Part shown: in pieces, positions 51,974 through 58,760 of the stretch
Position numbering within the stretch: the first letter of the stretch is position 1
Layout of the letters: every line of letters begins with the position of its first letter
DNA from: UBA7446 sp965657545
GTDB taxonomy: Bacteria > Bacteroidota > Bacteroidia > Flavobacteriales > Flavobacteriaceae
Assembly: GCA_965657545.1 (NCBI GenBank)
Contig: CBFHOG010000002.1
Location: 1-64,000 of the forward strand
Direction of reading: 5' to 3'
Length of the DNA stretch: 64,000 nt
Notes under the pieces: model-generated
What the model was told of the DNA's origin: nothing
The model's database searches: none
Seen by the model: only the letters and a program-made list of their open reading frames with translations
Translations under genes and position numbers: made by a program

Positions 51974-52003
51974 GAAACCGTTTAATGGTTGGATTGAATT
52001 ACG

Positions 52004-52011
52004 TATCTTTG
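52004..52011 (+). promoter_or_regulatory. Likely -7 box of the M23 peptidase-merR unit
   Basis: TATCTTTG lies 44 nt before the M23 ATG. The -33 position (19 nt upstream) reads TTTA. It gives a leader of about 40 nt, unlike the many leaderless units here. Confidence 0.45.
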
Positions 52012-52055
52012 TTTAATACTCATTTCGAAGGAGTAAAAATAGTACATTTTACTGA

Positions 52056-53033
52056 ATGGCAAAGGTTAAGTATTACTACGATCACGAGAGTCTTTCATAC
52101 CGAAAGATTGAAGTAAAAAACAGACGTAAAGTACGTAATGTATTCGCTTTTGTAGCTGCAGCAGCAATATGTGGTGTTGGCTTTGTGTTATTTTTACTAT
52201 CTACGCCCGTTTTGAGTACACCCACTGAAATTTCCCAAGCACGTGAATTGGAAAATTACAAGCTTAACTATGAGCAGTTACAGCGTAAGATGACGCAAGT
52301 AGAGCAAGTTCTAGATCATTTACAAGAGCGTGATAATCAGATTTACAGAGTGATTTTTGAAACCAATCCCATTTCGGAAGATGTGCGCAAGGCTGGTTTT
52401 GGAGGTGCTAACCGATACAAAAACTTAGAAGGTTTTACCAATTCGGATGTCATTATCAGTACCACAAAAAGACTTGATATTTTGTCCAAACAAATGGTCG
52501 TCCAGTCAAAGTCTTTTGACGAAATACAACGCCTTGCTCTCGACAAAGAAAAACTTCTAGCTGCCATACCCTCTATCCAACCCATTACAAACGACGATCT
52601 CACTCGAATGGCTTCTGGATATGGCTGGCGAACAGACCCATTTACTAAAGCACGTCGCCGTCACAAAGGAATGGATTTTACAGCGCCACGAGGAACACCA
52701 ATTTACGCTACAAGTGACGGCGTAGTAAAACGTGCAGACAATCGTGCATCTGGTTACGGTAAGCACGTCCGTGTAGAACACGGGTTTGGCTACATGACAC
52801 TTTATGCGCATTTAAGTGGATATAATGTAAAAAGAGGGCAACGTGTAAAACGTGGTGATATAATTGGTTATGTAGGGAATACAGGTCGTTCGCAAGCACC
52901 TCATTTACACTATGAAATTCACAAAGATGGCAAAGCGGTAAACCCAATTAATTTCTACTCTGGAGATTTAAATCCTGATGAGTTTGAAGCCATGTTGGAA
53001 GCAGCAAGCAGAGAAAATCAATCGCTTGACTAA
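52056..53033 (+). CDS. M23-family peptidoglycan endopeptidase, membrane-anchored
   Basis: 325 aa. A transmembrane helix lies at residues ~27-50 (NVFAFVAAAAICGVGFVLFL), then a coiled coil (~65-110). The C-terminal M23/LytM domain has the zinc ligands HKGMDFTAPRGTPI and HLHYEIHKDG. A catalytic His is in VRVEHGFGYMTLYAHLSG. It would cut cross-links in peptidoglycan or act as a scaffold during growth. The stop overlaps the merR start (TAATG). Confidence 0.94.
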   Translation: MAKVKYYYDHESLSYRKIEVKNRRKVRNVFAFVAAAAICGVGFVLFLLSTPVLSTPTEISQARELENYKLNYEQLQRKMTQVEQVLDHLQERDNQIYRVIFETNPISEDVRKAGFGGANRYKNLEGFTNSDVIISTTKRLDILSKQMVVQSKSFDEIQRLALDKEKLLAAIPSIQPITNDDLTRMASGYGWRTDPFTKARRRHKGMDFTAPRGTPIYATSDGVVKRADNRASGYGKHVRVEHGFGYMTLYAHLSGYNVKRGQRVKRGDIIGYVGNTGRSQAPHLHYEIHKDGKAVNPINFYSGDLNPDEFEAMLEAASRENQSLD

Positions 53034-53353
53034 TGCGCCATCAACTCCCCGAAAAATTATATTACAGCATTGGCGAAGTAGCCCATGCCTTTGAGGTTAA
53101 GCCCTCGCTCATCCGTTTTTGGGAAAAGGAATTTAAAATAATTAGTCCAAAAAAAACACAGCGTGGCACACGAAAATTTTCTGCCAAAGACATAGAAAAA
53201 TTTGAATTGATTTACGCTTTAGTCAAACAGCGAGGCTTTACGCTAGAGGGGGCTAAAAAGCAATTAACAAAAGGGAGCAAAGGAAACTTGGAAGTGCTTA
53301 AAAAATTGCAAAAAATACGTCAAGAATTGCTTCGGATAAAAGCCGAATTGTAA
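53033..53353 (+). CDS. MerR-family transcriptional regulator, short
   Basis: 106 aa. It contains only the DNA-binding domain with the start of the dimer helix: YYSIGEVAHAFEVKPSLIRF (helix-turn-helix), WEKEFKIISPKKTQRGTRKF (wing), then FELIYALVKQRGFTLEGAKK. There is no effector-binding domain. It is translationally coupled to the M23 peptidase gene, so it may control cell-wall genes, but the target is not known. It ends directly against the der stop codon. Confidence 0.92.
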   Translation: MRHQLPEKLYYSIGEVAHAFEVKPSLIRFWEKEFKIISPKKTQRGTRKFSAKDIEKFELIYALVKQRGFTLEGAKKQLTKGSKGNLEVLKKLQKIRQELLRIKAEL

Positions 53354-54658
53354 TTACTTCTTTCGAATAAAAATATCAATCGTAACGCCGGTAAAATTGT
53401 ATTCGGCGCGAAGTTTATTCTCCAAAAAACGCTTGTAAGGATCTTTAACATACTGCGGTAAATTACAGAAAAATGCAAATTGCGGGTGTGGGGAATGCAA
53501 TTGTGTAGCAAATTTGATTTTGACATACTTTCCTTTTAGAGCTGGCGGTGGATTTTTTTCAATAATGGGAAGAATATAGTCGTTTAGTTTTCGTGTTGGG
53601 ATGCGTTGCGAACGTCTTTTATAAACATCCACTGCGGTTTCTATTGCTTTGAAAACCCGTTGCTTTGTAAGTGATGAGATAAAAATAATAGGTGTATCAA
53701 CGAAAGGAGCAATTTCAGCTCGAATTTGTTCTTCAACCCGTTTGGTGGTCATGGTATTCTTATCGGCTAAATCCCATTTATTAACCAAAATTACAACCCC
53801 TTTATGGTTGCGTGCAGCCAGCCAAAATATATTTTTTACTTGCGAATCAAAACCACGAGTGGCATCATAAACGAGCATACAGACATCTGAAAACTCAATG
53901 GTCCGCAAGGCGCGCATCACAGAGTAAAACTCAATATTTGCTTTCACTTTTGCTTTCCTGCGAATACCTGCGGTATCGACCAAACAAAATTCAAACCCGA
54001 AACGGTTATAGACTGTGTCAATACTATCCCGAGTGGTACCTGCTTCGTCTTTTACAATGTTACGAGGCTCACCAATAAGAGCGTTTACAAATGAAGATTT
54101 TCCTGCATTGGGTCTACCAACTACTGCAAACCTTGGGAGGTCTTCGGGTAAATTATTTGTTAGTTCAGGTAGGGACTCAACCAAAGCATCGAGAAGCTCT
54201 CCCGTACCTCCACCGTTCATGGCGGAAATATGGTATAAATTATCCATTCCTAATGAATAAAACTCAACAGTAGCTGCAACACGCAGCGCGTTATCAACTT
54301 TATTAACGACTAAAAAAACAGGTTTTTCAGATTTACGAAGCAGCTTAGCAACTTCCTCATCCATGATATTGGCGCCTACTTCCACATCAACTAAAAATAG
54401 AATAGCATCTGCTTCAGCAATGGCAATTTCTACCTGTTGGTCAATTTCTTGTTCATACGCATCATCGCCGCCAACGACATACCCGCCTGTGTCTATAAGT
54501 GTAAATTCTCGACCATTCCAATCGGATTTACCATAATGTCTGTCGCGGGTTACGCCGCTTGTAGGGTCAACAATCGCTTCTCTACGTTGTACCAATCGGT
54601 TAAACAACGTAGATTTTCCCACATTTGGTCTGCCAACAATAGCTACTAGGTTTCTCAT
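53354..54658 (-). CDS. der: Ribosome-associated GTPase Der (EngA)
   Basis: 434 aa with two G domains in series, each with a P-loop: GRPNVGKSTLFNRL near residue 8 and GRPNAGKSSFVNALIGE near 182. DTGG and DTAG switch motifs and NKVD/NKWD specificity motifs are present. A KH-like domain follows in the C-terminal third. Der is needed for 50S maturation. era lies 32 nt upstream on the same strand, so two ribosome-assembly GTPases stand in one run. A near-consensus TACCTTTA box is at 54670-54677. Confidence 0.98.
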   Translation of the reverse strand: MRNLVAIVGRPNVGKSTLFNRLVQRREAIVDPTSGVTRDRHYGKSDWNGREFTLIDTGGYVVGGDDAYEQEIDQQVEIAIAEADAILFLVDVEVGANIMDEEVAKLLRKSEKPVFLVVNKVDNALRVAATVEFYSLGMDNLYHISAMNGGGTGELLDALVESLPELTNNLPEDLPRFAVVGRPNAGKSSFVNALIGEPRNIVKDEAGTTRDSIDTVYNRFGFEFCLVDTAGIRRKAKVKANIEFYSVMRALRTIEFSDVCMLVYDATRGFDSQVKNIFWLAARNHKGVVILVNKWDLADKNTMTTKRVEEQIRAEIAPFVDTPIIFISSLTKQRVFKAIETAVDVYKRRSQRIPTRKLNDYILPIIEKNPPPALKGKYVKIKFATQLHSPHPQFAFFCNLPQYVKDPYKRFLENKLRAEYNFTGVTIDIFIRKK

Positions 54659-54690
54659 AATAATTTGTGTAAAGGTAACTTAGTCTAGGG

Positions 54691-55563
54691 TCAATAACCA
54701 AAACGTTTTAATGCATTGGAATTTGACCGCCAATCTTTACTGACTTTTACAAATAGTTCAAGGTGAATTTTTTTATCAAAAAACTTTTGCAAATCTCTTC
54801 TTGCAAGCGTGCCTACTTTTTTGAGTGCCGCCCCTTTGTGTCCTATCAATATGCCTTTTTGGGATAAACGCTCCACATAGATAATGGAGCTAATTTTAAT
54901 AATATTTTCTTCTACTTTAAACGATTCTGTTTCGACCTCCACGGCGTACGGAATTTCTTTGTCATAAGTGAGTAAAATTTTCTCCCGGATGACTTCATTT
55001 ACCACAAAACGCTCGGACCTATCCGTGAGCTGGTCTTTTGGGTAGTATGGTGGGTGTTCAGGCAGCATTTCTACAATGTTTTCTACAAGTGCATCTATTT
55101 GAAACTTTTCAAGTGCAGAGATGCTCCAAATAGCGGCATTGGGTAGTTGAACTTTCCAAGCATTAATGGTTTCGTCAAGAAGTGCTTGGTTTCCTGTATC
55201 AATTTTATTTATTGCAAGAATAACGGGTTTATCCGTTTTGGACAATCTTGAAATAACCGCTTCACTTTTGCCCTTTTTTTCACCAATTTCTACCATATAA
55301 ATCAACACATCGGCATCGTCAAAAGCAGTCTGTACCGCTTCCATCATACTTTCCTGTAGTTTATATGCCGGATCAATAATGCCAGGCGTATCGGAAAGTA
55401 TGAGTTGATATTCTTGTGTGTTGCGCATGCCCAAAATTCTATGGCGTGTAGTTTGGGCTTTGGCTGTAGTAATGGCAATCTTTTCACCCAAAATAGCGTT
55501 GGTTAAGGTAGATTTACCCACATTGGGACTTCCGATAATATTGACAAAACCTGCTTTATGCAT
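54691..55563 (-). CDS. era: GTPase Era
   Basis: 290 aa. G domain with the P-loop GSPNVGKSTLTNAILGEK near residue 12, switch II DTPG and specificity motif NKID. The C-terminal KH domain contains ILIGHKGAALKKVGTLARRD, which binds the 3' end of 16S rRNA. It is required for 30S maturation. A TACCTTTG box (55568-55575, minus strand) ends 4 nt before the ATG. It is divergent from initiator tRNA-Met. Confidence 0.98.
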   Translation of the reverse strand: MHKAGFVNIIGSPNVGKSTLTNAILGEKIAITTAKAQTTRHRILGMRNTQEYQLILSDTPGIIDPAYKLQESMMEAVQTAFDDADVLIYMVEIGEKKGKSEAVISRLSKTDKPVILAINKIDTGNQALLDETINAWKVQLPNAAIWSISALEKFQIDALVENIVEMLPEHPPYYPKDQLTDRSERFVVNEVIREKILLTYDKEIPYAVEVETESFKVEENIIKISSIIYVERLSQKGILIGHKGAALKKVGTLARRDLQKFFDKKIHLELFVKVSKDWRSNSNALKRFGY

Positions 55564-55567
55564 GTCG

Positions 55568-55575
55568 CAAAGGTA
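55568..55575 (-). promoter_or_regulatory. Likely -7 box of era
   Basis: TACCTTTG on the minus strand, 4 nt before the era ATG. No good -33 element was seen at 17-20 nt. Confidence 0.4.
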
Positions 55576-55593
55576 ATGATTGCAAAAGAGCTA

Positions 55594-55623
55594 TTGCTAT
55601 ATCAGGGAAGTTTTGTATTTTTG
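55594..55623 (+). promoter_or_regulatory. tRNA-fMet promoter
   Basis: TTG (55594-55596), exactly 19 nt, TATTTTTG (55616-55623). The tRNA begins 11 nt after the box. Confidence 0.65.
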
Positions 55624-55633
55624 CATTTCATAA

Positions 55634-55706
<73 letters not shown>

Positions 55707-55708
55707 CT

Positions 55709-55739
55709 AAAACCCTTCTAAAAGAAGGGTTTTTTATTT
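55709..55739 (+). terminator. Terminator after tRNA-fMet
   Basis: AAAACCCTTC-TAAAA-GAAGGGTTTT (10-bp stem) followed by a T-rich run. It differs from the terminator found after the two tRNA fragments, so it probably arrived with the GIY-YIG insert. Confidence 0.85.
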
Positions 55740-55757
55740 GTCCCAAACCCTAGTGTC

Positions 55758-56006
55758 ATGTTTGTCGTTTACATTCTTAAAAGTCTTTCTTTCGATAAAA
55801 TTTACATTGGATATACCTCTAACCTCATTCAACGGTTTTATTCTCATAATCAACTCGCAACAAAAGGCTACACCACAAGATACCGCCCTTGGGAAGTGAT
55901 CCATGTGGAGGTTTTTCAAGCTAAAAAAGAGGCTTTAAAAAGAGAAAAGTTTCTGAAATCTGGAATCGGTAGAAAATGGATATACTATCACCTATTAAAC
56001 AAATAG
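55758..56006 (+). CDS. Small GIY-YIG nuclease-family protein (URI type)
   Basis: 82 aa, one GIY-YIG domain of the single-domain type. FVVYILKSLSFDKIYIGYTS gives the V-Y-I and Y-I-G strands, LIQRFYSHN the catalytic Arg and His, and KKEALKREKFLKSGIGRKWI the Glu and basic end. The gene sits between the intact initiator tRNA and a partial copy of that tRNA. Its TAG stop runs straight into the repeat. This suggests a mobile nuclease inserted in the tRNA gene. The role is inferred; related small proteins are often annotated only as excinuclease-like. Confidence 0.87.
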   Translation: MFVVYILKSLSFDKIYIGYTSNLIQRFYSHNQLATKGYTTRYRPWEVIHVEVFQAKKEALKREKFLKSGIGRKWIYYHLLNK

Positions 56007-56059
56007 TCGGGCTCTTATCCGCCTGAGGCGGACGCTGGTTCGAGTCCAGCTCCCGCTAC
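56006..56059 (+). repeat. Degenerate copy of the tRNA-fMet 3' half
   Basis: GTCGGGCTC (56006-56014) and the last 27 nt (56033-56059) equal the matching parts of tRNA-fMet (55659-55667, 55681-55707). The anticodon segment is replaced by TTA plus the perfect inverted repeat TCCGCC-TGA-GGCGGA (56018-56032). The 5' half is missing, so it cannot be a working tRNA. Confidence 0.9.
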
Positions 56060-56063
56060 AAAG

Positions 56064-56095
56064 AAACTCCTTGATTTCTCAAGGAGTTTTTTTTT
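56064..56095 (+). terminator. Terminator after the first tRNA fragment
   Basis: AAACTCCTTGA-TTTC-TCAAGGAGTTT, an 11-bp perfect stem followed by a run of T. It is probably the original terminator of tRNA-fMet, displaced by the insert. Confidence 0.85.
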
Positions 56096-56216
56096 GGGGT
56101 CAAGTGATGCTTGTATCATCTTGAGAACAAAAGAAAAAATCAGATTGCAAAGCAATCGGAGTTTCTTTGGACTGTTCTCCTCTTTGGCCCATTTCGAAAC
56201 AACGTGGAGAAATGAA

Positions 56217-56263
56217 TCCAGCTCCCGCTACAAAGAAACTCCTTGATTTCTCAAGGAGTTTTT
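56217..56263 (+). repeat. Second copy of tRNA-fMet end plus terminator
   Basis: 47 bp identical to 56045-56091: the last 15 nt of the tRNA (TCCAGCTCCCGCTAC) and the whole terminator. The 121 bp between the copies (56096-56216) hold no gene, only a small hairpin GATTGC-AAA-GCAATC near 56142-56156. Confidence 0.88.
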
Positions 56264-56265
56264 AT
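56236..56265 (+). terminator. Terminator after the second tRNA fragment
   Basis: Same 11-bp hairpin as at 56064-56095, with a shorter T run. It lies just before the 3' end of the convergent DUF1080 pseudogene. Confidence 0.8.
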
Positions 56266-56284
56266 TTTGGAGTAAAACAGTAAT

Positions 56285-57163
56285 CTATTTAAGAGTTATT
56301 CTTTTTTTAATCTTTCTTGGAAACTTGTTTATTTTGGTAATGGTTAGATTTTTATAGTAACACTCGGCTGCCTCAGACTGGATTTGTATTTGACCACTTG
56401 TTAGGGGATTTCCTGTTTCCGGACTTATGGCATTTTCAACAACCATAACAATCTCATTATTAACAACATGAACAGCGTCGTTCTCGAAAACGTAAATCTC
56501 TAAATGATTCCATTATCCGTGAGGAGCATCCAATTCTTTGTAGGCATTGGTGTAGCCAATTTTTTCTAAATAGGTGTCTGATTTTGGATTATACATATTT
56601 CTTTTACCGTCTCGTTGCCCTCTAATTTCAGTTTTAGGCCCATCAACTTTTGGAGATTCAGAATTTCCTCCTAAAGGGATAAAATCGCCTAAATCATTTT
56701 CTTGAACTTGATATTCTAGTGATGTTTTCCAGGTTTTCCAGAAACGCCCATGCTTGCCATAGCAATGATATAGAATTCCGCTATCTCTTTTTGTATTTAA
56801 TCTAGGCTCCTATTTTTTATCACCCCATTTAAACATAACACTCAAATGGTAGTTTTTAAACGATTCTTTTGTGGTTAAGCCTGCATATATTTCCCCTGAA
56901 ACTTTTAAAACAATTTCCGCCGCTTCTTTTTCAACAGTAAATACCTTTTTTAAGTCATTGTTTAATCCTAAAGGTATCCCATTATGCACATTATTAGATA
57001 GAAAAATACCTTCTGGCAAACCCTCCACAGTATTGTGAGGAATACCGATCCAAACTTCAAAATTACTTAAGGTTTCATCGAACAATGACGTTGTTATGTT
57101 TTGGGCGTTTATACTACTAACAAAGCCAAATGCTGAAATAAAGAGAAATGTTTTACAATTCAT
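56285..57163 (-). pseudogene. DUF1080 (3-keto-disaccharide hydrolase-type) gene with two nonsense codons
   Basis: A 293-codon frame without frameshift, broken by TAG at codon 118 (56810-56812) and TAA at codon 217 (56513-56515). It has a signal peptide (MNCKTFLFISAFGFVSSINAQ shape), then YHLSVMFKWGDKK, stop, EPRLNTKRDSGILYHCYGKH, FWKTWKTSLEYQVQENDLGD, DAPHG, stop, WNHLEIYVFENDAVH. These segments match the DUF1080 beta-sandwich hydrolase family, where K-W and G-E-W are usual at the stops. TGG to TAG and GAA to TAA would each be one base change. The intact N-terminal piece alone (117 aa) is unlikely to fold. Confidence 0.88.
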
Positions 57164-57206
57164 GGAATTAATGATTTATGGTAATAAAGTTTACTGAAGA
57201 ATTAAA

Positions 57207-58226
57207 TTAGCTAGACATCAAAACAGCATCTATTTCATTTAATTCATCCATAGAAAACGAATTATTATCTAATGATTTCACGTTTTCTTTTAATTGATTT
57301 GAAGAACTCGCACCAACAAGCACTGAAGATATTTGAGGTTTTCTGAGCAACCAAGCAATTGCCATTTGTGAAAGTTTTTGTTGGCGTCTTTCAGCAATTT
57401 CATTTAGGGACTTTATTTTATTTATGTGTTGATGAACTTGCGCCTCCTCGAGGTACGTGAGAGATTTCACAGCTCTTGAATTTTCTGGAATACCATGTAT
57501 ATATTTATTGGTTAGTAGTCCTTGCGCAAGAGGCGAAAATGCAATGCAACCAACGGCATGCGAATCCAGGACATCAAGTAATTCGTCTTCAACCCATCTG
57601 TCAAACATAGAATATCTTGCCTGATGCAATATAACAGGAACCCTAAGTGCTTTGAGAAGTTTAAACGCTGCATCACTTTCCGTAGCATTATAATTGGAAA
57701 TACCAACATAAAGTGCTTTCCCTTGCCTAACAATGTCCGCTAATGCAAGCATCGTTTCTTCCAAAGGAGTCTCAGGGTCTGGGCGGTGATGATAAAAGAC
57801 ATCTACATAGTCTAAATTCATTCTTTTCAGACTTTGTTCTAAACTAGAAATCAAATATTTCCTTGACCCCCAATTTCCGTAAGGCCCAGGCCACATGTCA
57901 TAACCTGCTTTTGTAGAAATAAACAACTCATCTCTGAGAGAAGAGAAATTATTTTTAAGAATTTTACCAAAATTTTGTTCCGTACTACCATATGGAGGAC
58001 CGTAATTATTTGCCAAATCAAAATGAACAATGCCTAGCTCAAAAGCCGTTTTTAAAATATCCTGAGCATTTTCAAAATCATCTATTGCCCCAAAATTATG
58101 CCACAAGCCAAGTGAAATAGATGGCAATAAAACGCCGCTATTACCACAGCGGTTGTATGTCATTTTATCGTATTTGCCGTTAGCAGCATTTTCGCTTTTA
58201 TTTTTGGACTTATCGTTGGTGTGCAT
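57207..58226 (-). CDS. Aldo/keto reductase (YghZ/Mgr-like)
   Basis: 339 aa TIM-barrel oxidoreductase. Catalytic residues are visible: HFDLANNYGPPYGS (Asp, Tyr), FISTKAGYDMWPGPYGNW (Lys), VDVFYHHRPDPETPLEET (His). The NADPH end reads SSVLVGASSSNQLKENVKSL. The GYDMWPGPYGNWGS segment is characteristic of the L-glyceraldehyde-3-phosphate reductase-like group. It is complete, although genes on both sides (DUF1080 and P450) are broken. It may be the survivor of a sugar-degradation cluster. Confidence 0.92.
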   Translation of the reverse strand: MHTNDKSKNKSENAANGKYDKMTYNRCGNSGVLLPSISLGLWHNFGAIDDFENAQDILKTAFELGIVHFDLANNYGPPYGSTEQNFGKILKNNFSSLRDELFISTKAGYDMWPGPYGNWGSRKYLISSLEQSLKRMNLDYVDVFYHHRPDPETPLEETMLALADIVRQGKALYVGISNYNATESDAAFKLLKALRVPVILHQARYSMFDRWVEDELLDVLDSHAVGCIAFSPLAQGLLTNKYIHGIPENSRAVKSLTYLEEAQVHQHINKIKSLNEIAERRQQKLSQMAIAWLLRKPQISSVLVGASSSNQLKENVKSLDNNSFSMDELNEIDAVLMSS

Positions 58227-58249
58227 AGAACTTTATATTATAATTAATA

Positions 58250-58633
58250 TTAGTGAAATTCGGTTATAACATCAAATGAATTTTTTGATAGTATTTCGGA
58301 TAACATCTCTTCAACAAGTACTCCAAGTCTTTGCTCATATTCCAACGCTAAAGGACGTTTAAACCATGCCCCAAGAAGTGAGCGGTATGAAGTGTGTTCT
58401 GGAGGGTCTACCTAAAATGGGATTTGACGTATATCACGTATATTGACCTCAGAAGGAATCACAATTCTTCCAGGAACTGCTCCCGATTGAAAATTTTTCC
58501 AATCAAAAGCGCACTTGCGTACATCACTATGACCAAGAACCATTGTTACAGGGTCATTTTGATCTTTCATATAACTTAAGCCTGTATCATTTCTGCTTTC
58601 CGCAAATGAATCTTTAAATTTTCCAAACTCCAT
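58250..58633 (-). pseudogene. Cytochrome P450 gene, N-terminal fragment with a nonsense codon
   Basis: A 128-codon frame from the ATG at 58633 with TAG at codon 74 (58412-58414). The reading is MVLGHSDVRKCAFDWKNFQS, VIPSEVNIRDIRQIPF, stop, VDPPEHTSYRSLLGAWFKRP. The D-P-P-E-H-T-x-Y-R-x-L-L stretch is a hallmark of bacterial P450s, normally preceded by Glu or Thr-Glu, so GAG to TAG is likely. The remaining ~280 residues, including the haem cysteine loop, are missing. The fragment ends 24 nt before the aldo/keto reductase ATG. A TATTTTTG box lies just upstream. Confidence 0.85.
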
Positions 58634-58744
58634 AACAAAAATATCAAAGTTTAAATGTGAATGTAGTACTACAAATGTTCAATTTACAGCGAATTATTTT
58701 CTACCACTAAGTTTTATTTATTTAAATTTAATGACAATAAATAG

Positions 58745-58753
58745 TTATTTTTG
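58745..58753 (+). promoter_or_regulatory. Likely -7 box of the giant surface protein gene
   Basis: TATTTTTG at 58746-58753 ends 7 nt before the ATG at 58761. No clear -33 TTG was found. It predicts a leader of only a few nucleotides. Confidence 0.35.
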
Positions 58754-58760
58754 GGGCAAT

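Noticed and set aside
56006..56059. A second tRNA gene after the GIY-YIG gene
   Set aside because: The 5' half and D arm are missing and the anticodon arm is replaced by an inverted repeat, so it cannot fold as a tRNA.
56045..56263. CRISPR or tandem array from the repeated terminator segment
   Set aside because: Just two copies 172 bp apart, explained by tRNA-end duplication.
56285..57163. Stop-codon read-through or recoding (for example selenocysteine or pyrrolysine) in the DUF1080 gene
   Set aside because: The two stops are TAG and TAA, each one change from the expected family residue. No recoding element is visible, TAG is used as a normal stop elsewhere (valS), and the neighbouring P450 is also broken.
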